DNA of 64,000 nt from an uncultured Clostridia bacterium (GTDB lineage Bacteria; Bacillota; Clostridia; Oscillospirales; Acutalibacteraceae): assembly GCA_947625785.1 (NCBI GenBank), contig CANQPS010000005.1, forward strand, positions 1-64,000. The letters run 5' to 3'. Under the pieces are notes generated by a model. It made no database searches. It saw only the letters and a list, made by a program, of their open reading frames with translations, and was not told where the DNA came from. The position numbers were made by a program, and so were the translations under genes. This document shows, piece after piece, positions 33,121 through 41,961 of this stretch (position 1 is the stretch's first letter; the number at the start of each line of letters is the position of its first letter).

Positions 33121-35476
33121 AGAATTATTAAAAAGTAAGGAATTTGTATTTTTAGATGGTGCTATGGGTACTATGCTCCAAAAAGCAGGAATGAAATCCG
33201 GAAGTATTCCGGAAGAACTTAATATCACAAACCCGGAAATGATTATACAAATTCATAGAAAATATATAAATGCAGGTTCTGATATAATATATGCGAATAC
33301 ATTTGGTGCAAACAGATATAAATTGGAGGAATCTCAATATAGTGCGTCAGAACTTATCTCGGCAGGTATTAGTAATGCCAGAAAAGCCGCATTTGGCAGT
33401 AACACTCTTATCGCACTTGATATAGGGCCAATAGGACAACTTCTTGAACCAACAGGCAGTTTGTCATTTGACGAGGCATACGATATTTATAAGGAACAGG
33501 TTATAGCCGGTAAAAATGCGGATTTAGTCGTATTTGAAACTATGACCGATTTATACGAATTAAAATCGGCTGTTCTTGCGGCAAAAGAAAATACCGATTT
33601 GCCGATAATATGTACAATGACATTTGAGGAAAGTGGTCGAACATTTACAGGTTGTTCGGTATCTGCTATGGTTTTAACGCTTGAAGGTCTTGGTATAGAT
33701 GCAATCGGTGTAAATTGTTCGTTAGGCCCTGATGAATTATATTCTATCGTAGAAGAAATTTCTAAATGGACTTCTTTGCCGATAGTTGTAAAGGCAAATG
33801 CAGGACTTCCTGACCCTAATAGTAACATTTATAATATTACACCGGTTGCTTTTGCGGAAAGTATTAAAAAAATGCAGCCGCTTGGATTGAAAATTGTCGG
33901 TGGTTGTTGTGGTACGACACCAAAGTTTATAAGTACTTTGGTTGAAACATTATCTTATGATAAGTATATTAAGCCAAATATAAAAAAATTAACTGCTGTA
34001 TGCAGTTCCACCAATACTTGTATAATAAATCGACCTCGTATAATTGGTGAGCGTATAAATCCTACCGGCAAAAAGTTATTTAAAGAAGCCTTGCTAAAAG
34101 AAGATATAAATTATATTCTTAATCAAGCAATAGAACAGGTTCGTGGCGGTGCGGATATTCTTGATGTAAATGTAGGTTTGCCCGGAATTGATGAGAGAAA
34201 TATGATGATAAAAGCAGTAAAAGCTATTCAGGGTGTAGTTGATGTACCATTACAACTTGACTCTACAATACCAAGTGTTTTGGAATCGGCACTCAGATAT
34301 TATAATGGCTTGCCAATAGTGAACTCTGTTAATGCGGAGGAGGAATCACTTGAAAGTGTGCTGCCGCTTGTTAAAAAATATGGAGCTTGTGTTATCGGTC
34401 TTACACTTGATAAAAAGGGTATTCCGCACAGGGCGGAGGATAGAGTTAAACTTGCAGAAAAAATAATGAAAAGAGCAGTTTCTATCGGAATACCAAAAGA
34501 GAATATAATAATTGATTGTCTTACACTTACAGCGTCAGCCGAACAAGAAGGTGTAATGGAAACCTTGAAAGCCTTAAAAATGGTTAAGGAGGAACTCGGT
34601 CTTAAAACAGTACTCGGTGTATCAAATATATCATTTGGGCTGCCAAACAGAGAACTTGTTAATCATATTTTTTTAACGATGGCTTTATCGTATGGATTAG
34701 ATTTGATGATTATTAATCCTAATATAGAGGCTATGACGGGTGCGGTAAAAGCCTTTAATTTACTTAGCAATATTGATAAAAATTCCACTGAATATATAGC
34801 ATATTATAATGGTCATAAGACTGATATTAAACAAACAGAAAATTTGGATAAAAATGACAATCTATTATATGCCATAGAAAACGGTTTAAAAGAACAAGGG
34901 GCAAGAATTACAAGCGAGTTATTAAAGACAACAGAAGTTATGTCAATTATTAACGATATGCTTATTCCGGCACTCGATAAAATAGGAGAGCAATATGAAA
35001 AAGGCAAGATATTTTTACCGCAATTAATTTTATCAGCGGGCGTGGCACAATCCTGTTTTGAAGTCATTAAAAAGAAATTGTCATCAGAAAATACACAAGG
35101 TGTAAGCAAAGGAAAAATAATACTTGCAACGGTAAAAAATGATGTTCACGATATAGGTAAAAATATCGTAAAAGTTATACTGGAAAACTATGGTTATGAT
35201 GTAATAGACTTAGGTAAAAATGTTGATTATCAGGTTGTAGTTGATACTGCAATAAAACATAATGTGAAATTAGTTGGTTTATCAGCATTAATGACAACTA
35301 CTCTTGTGTCTATGGAGGAAACCATTAAACTATTAAGAGCAAATAATGTTGATTGTAAAATAATGGTTGGTGGTGCTGTTCTGACACCGGATTATGCTAA
35401 AAAAATCGGTGCAGATTATTATTCCAAAGATGCGAAAGTATCCGTTGATATAGCAAGAGAAGTCTTTGGTAATTAA
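33110..35476 (+). CDS. metH: Cobalamin-dependent methionine synthase (without activation domain)
   Basis: 788 residues from the GTG at 33110 (GGGGAGA 6 bases upstream). Domains in order: homocysteine-binding barrel 1-300 with GVNCS and GGCCGT zinc cysteines; pterin-binding barrel 320-585 (RIIGERINPTGKK, DVNVGLPG, VPLQLDST); cap helices; cobalamin domain 650-788 with the B12 lower ligand in DVHDIGKNIV and MVGGAVLT. It transfers a methyl group from methyl-tetrahydrofolate to homocysteine. The activation domain is encoded by the preceding gene. A degenerate relative lies at 18391-19392. Confidence 0.96.
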   Translation: MEFKELLKSKEFVFLDGAMGTMLQKAGMKSGSIPEELNITNPEMIIQIHRKYINAGSDIIYANTFGANRYKLEESQYSASELISAGISNARKAAFGSNTLIALDIGPIGQLLEPTGSLSFDEAYDIYKEQVIAGKNADLVVFETMTDLYELKSAVLAAKENTDLPIICTMTFEESGRTFTGCSVSAMVLTLEGLGIDAIGVNCSLGPDELYSIVEEISKWTSLPIVVKANAGLPDPNSNIYNITPVAFAESIKKMQPLGLKIVGGCCGTTPKFISTLVETLSYDKYIKPNIKKLTAVCSSTNTCIINRPRIIGERINPTGKKLFKEALLKEDINYILNQAIEQVRGGADILDVNVGLPGIDERNMMIKAVKAIQGVVDVPLQLDSTIPSVLESALRYYNGLPIVNSVNAEEESLESVLPLVKKYGACVIGLTLDKKGIPHRAEDRVKLAEKIMKRAVSIGIPKENIIIDCLTLTASAEQEGVMETLKALKMVKEELGLKTVLGVSNISFGLPNRELVNHIFLTMALSYGLDLMIINPNIEAMTGAVKAFNLLSNIDKNSTEYIAYYNGHKTDIKQTENLDKNDNLLYAIENGLKEQGARITSELLKTTEVMSIINDMLIPALDKIGEQYEKGKIFLPQLILSAGVAQSCFEVIKKKLSSENTQGVSKGKIILATVKNDVHDIGKNIVKVILENYGYDVIDLGKNVDYQVVVDTAIKHNVKLVGLSALMTTTLVSMEETIKLLRANNVDCKIMVGGAVLTPDYAKKIGADYYSKDAKVSVDIAREVFGN

Positions 35477-35486
35477 TGGTGATAAT

Positions 35487-36314
35487 ATGGAAAGATATAT
35501 AGAAATTGAGAGAAGTATTGTAAAAAAATTCAGAAAACCTATATGGAATAAATTTATAGCTGCCATTAAAGAATATAACCTAATCGAGAAAAATGACTGC
35601 ATAGCGGTTTGCATATCCGGCGGTAAAGATTCTATGCTTATGGCGAAGTGTCTTGAAAGATTACAAGGATACAGTGAAATTCCTTTCACCGTAAAATACA
35701 TAGTTTTAAATTCGGGATATAACGAAAAAAATCTTGAACTCATAAAGAAGAACTGTCAAATTTTAAATATTTCTCCCCAGATTTTTGAGGCAAATATATT
35801 TAATTATGTTAAATCTCAGGGCGGCTCACCTTGTTATTTATGTGCAAGAATGAGAAGGGGCAATTTATATAAGTTTGCCCAAAGTTTAGGGTGTAATAAA
35901 ATTGCACTTGGCCATCATTTTGACGATGCCATTGAAACTACCTTTATGAGTATGTTATATTCAGCAGAGATTAAAACTATGATGCCTAAATTACATAGTA
36001 CAAATTTTGAAAATATGCAGTTGATAAGACCATTATATATGGTAAGAGAAAAAGATATTATATCTTGGCAAAAATATAATAATCTTGAATTTATAGGTTG
36101 TGCTTGTCCTTTGTCTGAGGAATATCAAAATAAAAATAATGAAAAGACTTCTAAAAGACAAGAAATTAAGGAACTTATCGCCAAACTTGAAGCCGATAAT
36201 GATAAAGTACCAATTAATATATTTATGAGTGTTCATAATGTAAATCTTGATACTATTATAGGCTACCGTAGAGGAGATAAATCACAAGTACATACATTTC
36301 TTGAAGACTATTAG
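35487..36314 (+). CDS. TtcA/TilS-type PP-loop ATPase (probable tRNA thiolation enzyme)
   Basis: 275 residues from the ATG at 35487. The PP-loop SGGKDS sits near residue 43, and CYLC near 113 and CACP near 205 give the cysteines of TtcA-like enzymes, which hold a 4Fe-4S cluster and make 2-thiocytidine in tRNA. ALGHHFDDAIET is the second family motif. The first 35 residues are helical. It closes the operon behind metH. Exact substrate is uncertain, because clostridial PP-loop paralogues also modify other bases. Confidence 0.85.
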   Translation: MERYIEIERSIVKKFRKPIWNKFIAAIKEYNLIEKNDCIAVCISGGKDSMLMAKCLERLQGYSEIPFTVKYIVLNSGYNEKNLELIKKNCQILNISPQIFEANIFNYVKSQGGSPCYLCARMRRGNLYKFAQSLGCNKIALGHHFDDAIETTFMSMLYSAEIKTMMPKLHSTNFENMQLIRPLYMVREKDIISWQKYNNLEFIGCACPLSEEYQNKNNEKTSKRQEIKELIAKLEADNDKVPINIFMSVHNVNLDTIIGYRRGDKSQVHTFLEDY

Positions 36315-36386
36315 GGGGTGTGTAATTACAAAAATATATCAAAAATAAAATATCATTTTAAGAATAATTTATGTTAAGGAGAGAGT

Positions 36387-37481
36387 GTGTTAAAAATGAG
36401 TACGACAATAGAATATAAATGTCCTAACTGTGGTGCGCCTATAATATTCAGTGGTGCTACACAAAATTTTGAGTGTGAATATTGTTCTACTACATTTTCA
36501 AGAGAACAAGTTGAACTATATAATCAGGTTCAACAGCAAGGAGAAAATGGACAGTCTAATAATGCTTCCTGGAATATATCCAGTCAACAAAATGAATATC
36601 TAAATACAATGGGATACATATGTACATCTTGTGGTGCAGAAATAAATTGTGATGAGAATACTGCCGCAACGGAATGTATTTATTGCGGAAATCCTGTTAT
36701 CTTGACAAGAAATGTCAGTGGTATGCTAAAACCTGATTTTATTATACCATTTAAGAAAACTAAGGAGGAGGCTAAGCAGGCACTGCGTAATTTTTATAAG
36801 GGTAAGAAACTTTTGCCTAAGGTATTTAAAGACGAAAATCACATTGATAAAATTACAGGTTTGTATGTGCCTTTTTGGTTATTTAATTGTGTTGCGAGCG
36901 GTGTTGCAAATTTTAATGCTACAAAGGTAAGAAGATGGACACAGGGGGATTATCGTTATAAAGAAACATCACATTTTGTTGTCACAAGAAGCGGCAGTGC
37001 CGTTTTTCAAAAAGTGCCTGTTGATGGTTCAAAGAAAATGGCAGATGACTATATGGATTCAATAGAGCCATTCGACTATAAAGATATGGTCAATTTTAAT
37101 GATGCGTATTTGTCGGGATTTCTTGCTGACAAATACGATGTAAGTGCAGAAGAAACAGAGAGCAGAGCTATTTTAAGAATAGAAAATAGTTTGGTAAGTG
37201 ATCTTAGAAGTACCGTAACCGGATACGATAGTGTGACATTAAGCAGTTCACATATAAGCACAAGTGATAATAGTGCAGATTACGCATTGCTGCCTGTTTG
37301 GATTCTCAATACCAATTATAAAGGTCAAACATATATGTTTGCTATGAATGGTCAAACAGGTAAAATTGTCGGAAAATTACCGATAGATAAAGGAAGATTT
37401 TGCAGATGGCTATTTGGCTTGACAGGGTTATTTTCAGTTATAGGCGTTATATTATGTATTATATTGTATTATTTATATTAG
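36387..37481 (+). CDS. TFIIB-type zinc-ribbon membrane protein (YdjG-like)
   Basis: 364 residues; GTG at 36387 lies 5 bases after AAGGAG (an ATG three codons later is possible). Two zinc ribbons: C-x2-C...C-x2-C at about 12-33 (CPNCGAP, CEYCS) and again at about 79-100 (CTSCGAE, CIYCGNP). A large middle domain follows (IPFKKTKEEAKQALRNFYKGK, GLYVPFWLF) and one C-terminal TM (about 338-364). It is a membrane protein with most of its mass in the cytosol. With the next two genes (TPM and SPFH) it resembles the Bacillus ydjG-ydjH-ydjI set, which goes with PspA in envelope stress; no pspA is in this window. Confidence 0.75.
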   Translation: MLKMSTTIEYKCPNCGAPIIFSGATQNFECEYCSTTFSREQVELYNQVQQQGENGQSNNASWNISSQQNEYLNTMGYICTSCGAEINCDENTAATECIYCGNPVILTRNVSGMLKPDFIIPFKKTKEEAKQALRNFYKGKKLLPKVFKDENHIDKITGLYVPFWLFNCVASGVANFNATKVRRWTQGDYRYKETSHFVVTRSGSAVFQKVPVDGSKKMADDYMDSIEPFDYKDMVNFNDAYLSGFLADKYDVSAEETESRAILRIENSLVSDLRSTVTGYDSVTLSSSHISTSDNSADYALLPVWILNTNYKGQTYMFAMNGQTGKIVGKLPIDKGRFCRWLFGLTGLFSVIGVILCIILYYLY

Positions 37482-37498
37482 TGGGAGGAATATGAAAT

Positions 37499-38368
37499 AT
37501 GAAAAGAATATATAAAAATCTTTTAATAGCCATAACAACATTATCTTTAATTATTATATCTGTTATTCCTGCCTTTGCTTATAGCAGTAATGATATAGAT
37601 GATTATGTTATTGATTATGTAGATATTCTGACGGATAACGAAGAAGAGTTATTAAAAGATAAAATAGATGATATTAGAAAAAAATATGATTATGATATTG
37701 TACTTCATACTACAAATTCGTTTAATGGTAAAAGTAGAGTTTCATATAGTGACGATATGTATGATTCACTTGGTTTCTCAAATGACGGTATGATATTTGT
37801 TATTAATATAAAAACCCGTGACTATTATACAAGTACATCGGGATCCGGAATTGATATCTTCGACGATTATAATCTTATAAAATTACATGATGAAGTTAAA
37901 CCATATTTGTCAAAAGGTGATTATTATGAGGCGTTTGATAAATATTTAGATTTATGTGTGGAATATATTAATGAGCCGCATAATGAGGTGCCTTATAGCA
38001 GCAGGAATGAATCAATACGAGATTTAAGGAGGATACTGGATTCAAAAACCATCGTAGAATTAGTTTTAGCTTCTTTTTTAATTGCATTAATAGTTACATT
38101 CATATTAAAGGGTAAGATGAATAATGTACATATGGGAAAAAGTGCTAATAATTATGAAGTAAATAATAGTTTTAGTTTAAGCACAAGGAGAGACCAATTT
38201 ATATTTAAAAATTTAGATAAACAGAAAATTGAAAGATATTCAAGCAGCAGTCATTATAGCGGAGGAAGTTCGCATCATAGTTCAGGCAGCGGTCATTATG
38301 GCGGAGGAAGTTCACATCATAATTCAAGCAGTGGACGCCCGCACGGTGGCGGCGGCGGAAAATTTTAG
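37499..38368 (+). CDS. TPM-domain membrane protein with Ser/His/Gly-rich tail (YdjH-like)
   Basis: 289 residues. Signal peptide (KRIYKNLLIAITTLSLIIIS...AFA), a TPM domain at about 33-165 (YVIDYVDILTDNEEELL, RDYYTSTSGSG), a TM at about 182-203, and a low-complexity C-terminal tail (about 245-289) of S, H and G ending GRPHGGGGGKF. TPM domains occur in photosystem repair factors and in many Firmicutes membrane proteins and may have phosphatase activity. The His-rich tail could bind metal. It follows the zinc-ribbon gene by 17 bases. Confidence 0.85.
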   Translation: MKRIYKNLLIAITTLSLIIISVIPAFAYSSNDIDDYVIDYVDILTDNEEELLKDKIDDIRKKYDYDIVLHTTNSFNGKSRVSYSDDMYDSLGFSNDGMIFVINIKTRDYYTSTSGSGIDIFDDYNLIKLHDEVKPYLSKGDYYEAFDKYLDLCVEYINEPHNEVPYSSRNESIRDLRRILDSKTIVELVLASFLIALIVTFILKGKMNNVHMGKSANNYEVNNSFSLSTRRDQFIFKNLDKQKIERYSSSSHYSGGSSHHSSGSGHYGGGSSHHNSSSGRPHGGGGGKF

Positions 38369-38444
38369 TGTTATTTACAATTATTAATGCATTATAAGTA
38401 GGAAAAATTATAATAATTAGTGTTATAAAAGGGGATAAAGAATA

Positions 38445-39290
38445 ATGTCACAAAAAGTAATTAATGTTAATCTAAACGAAAAAAAGATAAGAACAATATC
38501 TATAACAGTAATAGTTTTAATAGTTGTATTGATTTTAGCAGTTGCGTCCATTACAATAGTACCAGCCGGTAATAAGGGTGTACTGTTGAATATGGGTGCC
38601 GTAAGCGGAAAAGTATTAGACGAAGGATTAAATTTTCATATACCATTTTTTCAACAGGTTGAAATAGTAGATGTTCGTATGCAAAAGTATGAGGTAAATG
38701 AAAATTCCTCAGCAAGTAAAGACTTGCAAACTATTACAACGGCAATAGCAGTAAACTATCGCATAGATAGTTCAAAGGTTAATGAACTTTACAAAAATAT
38801 TGGTATGTCATACGAATCAACCGTTATAAGTCCTGCGATTGCTGAATGTTTAAAAGCTGTTACCGCACAATATACAGCGGAGGAACTCATAACTAAAAGA
38901 GCAGAAGTCTCAGATGTAATGAAAGATTTTCTTCAAAATAAACTGAATGATAAGTACATATTTGTAGATAGCTTTAATGTAACAAATTTTGAATTTAGTC
39001 AGGCGTTTAATAATGCTATTGAAGAAAAACAAATTGCCGAACAAAATGCTTTAAAAGCACAATATGATTTAACAAGAATTGAAACAGAGGCACAACAAGC
39101 TATCGTTAAGGCACAAGGTGAAGCTGAATCTATGAAGATTAAAAATGAACAAATTACGCAAAATATTATAATGCTTGAATTTATTCAAAAATGGGACGGA
39201 AAGCTGCCATATTATATGGGCGGAGATGCAGATTTATTTTTAGGAATGGACAACATATCGTCTTCTAATAATACTGTTAATAATTCTTAA
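38445..39290 (+). CDS. SPFH/prohibitin-family membrane protein
   Basis: 281 residues. One N-terminal TM (about 19-40), then an SPFH/band-7 domain (GNKGVLLNMGAVSGKVLDEGLNFHIPF, VDVRMQKYEV) and a long helical, Ala/Gln/Glu-rich part (about 180-235) typical of the stalk in HflC/prohibitin proteins. Such proteins form large ring or cage assemblies in the membrane and control proteases or lipid domains. It is the third gene of the zinc-ribbon/TPM/SPFH cluster. No partner FtsH or NfeD is adjacent. Confidence 0.88.
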   Translation: MSQKVINVNLNEKKIRTISITVIVLIVVLILAVASITIVPAGNKGVLLNMGAVSGKVLDEGLNFHIPFFQQVEIVDVRMQKYEVNENSSASKDLQTITTAIAVNYRIDSSKVNELYKNIGMSYESTVISPAIAECLKAVTAQYTAEELITKRAEVSDVMKDFLQNKLNDKYIFVDSFNVTNFEFSQAFNNAIEEKQIAEQNALKAQYDLTRIETEAQQAIVKAQGEAESMKIKNEQITQNIIMLEFIQKWDGKLPYYMGGDADLFLGMDNISSSNNTVNNS

Positions 39291-39340
39291 AGCAAAGCAC
39301 TAAAATATTTCGCCTATATGAAAAAGTTTATAAAAAAGTA

Positions 39341-39369
39341 TTGTAAATTGGAAAGTTATGTGATATAAT
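39341..39369 (+). promoter_or_regulatory. Promoter of the small membrane protein gene
   Basis: TTGTAA (39341-39346), 17-base spacer and TATAAT (39364-39369). The transcript has a leader of about 85 bases. Confidence 0.6.
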
Positions 39370-39463
39370 AACGACATTGAACAGAATTAATTGTTTTAAT
39401 ATTTGATTTAGGGGTTTTTGGTTTTCGTAATCAATGAGTTTTAAAATAAGGAGTGAGGTTATA

Positions 39464-39691
39464 ATGTCAACATTAATGTGGATATGCGTTATATTGACTT
39501 GGGTATTCTGGGCAGTGTTTATTGTAGCTGATATTATTAAGAATAAAGATGGTTGGTATATATTGTTTATTCCACCAATGATTATTACAATAGTAATTCT
39601 TTCTTTGCAGTTGCTTGCAGAGATGTTGGCGGTTGCTTTTGCAGTTGTATTCCATATCATATTTATAATATGGTTCATAGTACAGCGATAA
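39464..39691 (+). CDS. Small two- or three-TM membrane protein
   Basis: 75 residues from the ATG at 39464 (AAGGAG 10 bases upstream). It is almost wholly hydrophobic: TLMWICVILTWVFWAVFIV, a short charged loop DIIKNKDGW, then two further hydrophobic stretches up to IIWFIVQR. I do not recognise a family. It has its own promoter and terminator, so it is a stand-alone unit. The size and layout would fit a stress-induced small membrane protein, but nothing in the sequence proves that. Confidence 0.65.
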   Translation: MSTLMWICVILTWVFWAVFIVADIIKNKDGWYILFIPPMIITIVILSLQLLAEMLAVAFAVVFHIIFIIWFIVQR

Positions 39692-39720
39692 TATTACATA
39701 AAAATTAGTTTAAAAAATTA

Positions 39721-39757
39721 AACGATAGAGAAGTTTGTATTCTCTGTCGTTTTATTT
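39721..39757 (+). terminator. Terminator after the small membrane protein gene
   Basis: AACGATAGAGAA pairs with TTCTCTGTCGTT (one wobble), followed by TTATTTTATTT. Confidence 0.85.
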
Positions 39758-39772
39758 TATTTATAAAACTAA

Positions 39773-39808
39773 AAATATGCTGTAACAAATCAATGTTACA
39801 GCATATTT
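39773..39808 (-). terminator. Terminator of galU
   Basis: AAATATGCTGTAACA and TGTTACAGCATATTT form a perfect 15 bp stem just past the galU stop, with T residues on the minus-strand side. Confidence 0.85.
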
Positions 39809-39813
39809 ATTAA

Positions 39814-40695
39814 TTATAATTTACTTGCAAAATCTTTAATATACTTTTTAAATTCCTCGCCAATTTCCGGGTGATTAACCGAAACTTCAACAGCCGCTTG
39901 CATAATACCAAGTTTATTGCCCATATCATATCTTTTTCCCGAATATGACACAGCAGTCATACCTTTTGTTTTGCAAAGCTCACGCATAGCATCGGTTAAT
40001 TGGATTTCTCCGCCTGCACCGGGTGTTGTTCTGTCGAGTATATCGAATATATCAGGTGTAAGTATGCATCTTCCTAAAATTGAATAAAGAGATAGTACCT
40101 CTTTTTTAGACTTAGGCTTTTCAATCATATCTGTGCAGTTAAATATATGTCCCTGATTGTCAATAGGCTCAACTTTTAGGGAACTATATTGATAAATTTG
40201 TTCTTCTGAAACTTGTTTTACACCTACAACGGCTTTTCCGTAATCTTGATAGGCTTTTATTAATTCAGCACAAGCCGGTATTTCGCCTATTATAACATCA
40301 TCACCATAAAGTACCGCAAAAGGTTCATTTGAAACGAAGGTTCTCGCACAATTTACTGCGTGACCTAAGCCTTTTGTTTCTTTTTGCCGTACAAAGTAAA
40401 TATTTGCCAGAGATGATATATATTTTACTTGGTCATATATTTCCAGTTTGTTAGCGGCGAGTAGTCGTTCTTCCAGTTCAGGTGCTCTGTCAAAGTGGTC
40501 CTCGATAAGACCTTTACCTCTGTTTGTTATAATTAAAATATCTGTAATTCCTGATTTAACAGCTTCCTCTACTATATATTGTATAGCCGGTTTATCAACA
40601 ATAGGTAGCATTTCCTTAGGCATAGCCTTTGTAGCAGGCAGAACTCTTGTCCCTAAACCCGCAGCAGGTATTACTGCTTTTGTTACTTTTCTCAT
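39814..40695 (-). CDS. galU: UTP-glucose-1-phosphate uridylyltransferase
   Basis: 293 residues, usual length. The nucleotidyltransferase motif AAGLGTRVLPATKAMPKEMLP and DKPAIQYIVEEAV are at the N-terminus; FVRQKETKGLGHAV, VLYGDDVI and the late GKRYDMGNKLG follow. It makes UDP-glucose for cell-envelope glycans or glycolipids. AGGTC/GGAGG precedes the ATG at 40695, and the RING-protein gene lies 26 bases upstream on the same strand, so co-transcription is likely. Confidence 0.96.
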   Translation of the reverse strand: MRKVTKAVIPAAGLGTRVLPATKAMPKEMLPIVDKPAIQYIVEEAVKSGITDILIITNRGKGLIEDHFDRAPELEERLLAANKLEIYDQVKYISSLANIYFVRQKETKGLGHAVNCARTFVSNEPFAVLYGDDVIIGEIPACAELIKAYQDYGKAVVGVKQVSEEQIYQYSSLKVEPIDNQGHIFNCTDMIEKPKSKKEVLSLYSILGRCILTPDIFDILDRTTPGAGGEIQLTDAMRELCKTKGMTAVSYSGKRYDMGNKLGIMQAAVEVSVNHPEIGEEFKKYIKDFASKL

Positions 40696-40721
40696 TATTA
40701 GACCTCCACAATATTTTTGTT

Positions 40722-41690
40722 TTAAATAAAACTGATTATCAAATTAACTAATTGATATAATACTATAAAAATTAAAGCCTTCATATCAATTCCGCCATTT
40801 TCGCTTAAAGCAGCATCGAGTGTTTTTCCCTCGTCTAATTTGCTTGATTTAATAGATATAATTTTACTTTTGCAGTGTTTGTAGTACATTTTATTACCTA
40901 AGAAACCAATAATAATTTTAACTATAAACCATATAAACGATAGAATAAATGGTAATATCATCATAAATCCCCTGAATGGGCTTATACTGTTTGCGTTTGA
41001 AACAGCAGTTTGAATATAGCTTAGGTAATCCATATCACTATTAATATACTGCTGGCTGAGGGGTGCGAGTATATCAGCATTATAGAAGTAATTTACAAAA
41101 GTTGAAAAAATATTTAAGATAAAAAGAATAATAGTGGCAATAGTACCCCAAAAATATTGTTTTCTATAAATTAACCAAAATCCCGAAAATATAAATGCTG
41201 CAAAATTAAATCTTTGAAATTTTTTATCTTTAACTTTTTTAAATTCCCGCAGATAATAGGGAGGATTAATTTTAATAAACTTAGCAAGGTCAGCGGCATT
41301 AACATTATCGCCGAAATCCTCATCTTTTGGTATTCCTCCCATAACATCAAACATAATATTCAAATTTGGGATAGAACCATTAGGATAGGGATTTGAATTA
41401 TCCGGTGCCTTATTATTGAGCATAGAACCACAATTATAGCAAAACATACTTTCCTCTCTGTTAGAAGCACCACAATTCCAACATTTTTTAGTTAACGGTT
41501 CATTGGTTTCCTCAAAATCGTCCGGTTTCCATTCAAAGCCATTTTTATGTTCTTTTTTAAAAACGCATTTTCCTTCATTTATATAACATTCTCTATGATA
41601 GGGAGCACCGCAGTCAGGACAAATAACAATATCATCGTCTGCGTGGAGTATATTTTTACATTTACAACATTTTTTACCAAAGAAATCCAT
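40722..41690 (-). CDS. Prokaryotic RING-finger, zinc-ribbon and membrane protein (DUF2628-like C-terminus)
   Basis: 322 residues. The N-terminus has a RING-like treble-clef pattern: C8/C9-x-C11, then DDIVICPDCGAPYHRECY (C24, C27, H32, C35) and C42. A second zinc ribbon (C69, C72, C83, C86; CWNCGAS, FCYNCG) follows. After a Pro/Asn linker come a DUF2628-like region (FNFAAFIFSGFWLIYRKQY) and three or four TM segments. Prokaryotic RING families have been proposed as relatives of ubiquitin-system RINGs, mostly acting as protein-binding modules at the membrane. Function unknown. Upstream of galU on the same strand. Confidence 0.8.
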   Translation of the reverse strand: MDFFGKKCCKCKNILHADDDIVICPDCGAPYHRECYINEGKCVFKKEHKNGFEWKPDDFEETNEPLTKKCWNCGASNREESMFCYNCGSMLNNKAPDNSNPYPNGSIPNLNIMFDVMGGIPKDEDFGDNVNAADLAKFIKINPPYYLREFKKVKDKKFQRFNFAAFIFSGFWLIYRKQYFWGTIATIILFILNIFSTFVNYFYNADILAPLSQQYINSDMDYLSYIQTAVSNANSISPFRGFMMILPFILSFIWFIVKIIIGFLGNKMYYKHCKSKIISIKSSKLDEGKTLDAALSENGGIDMKALIFIVLYQLVNLIISFI

Positions 41691-41961
41691 CGCTTATACC
41701 TCAGTTAAAAATCATTATTGATATTATACTATAAACTTTGTTTTTGTTCAACACATAATAAGCAAAAAAAGGAAATAAATTACATAATATAAACTATATT
41801 ATTATATATTTTTTATATATAAATTCTCATATTTTTTATTTATTATTATTGATATTAGGAATATTTATTATTTGATATAGCAATAATTATTTCATTTTTA
41901 AGCCATAACCGTATAAATTTATATCTTTTGAGAATGATAAATATAAAAGGAGTGAGTCAAT

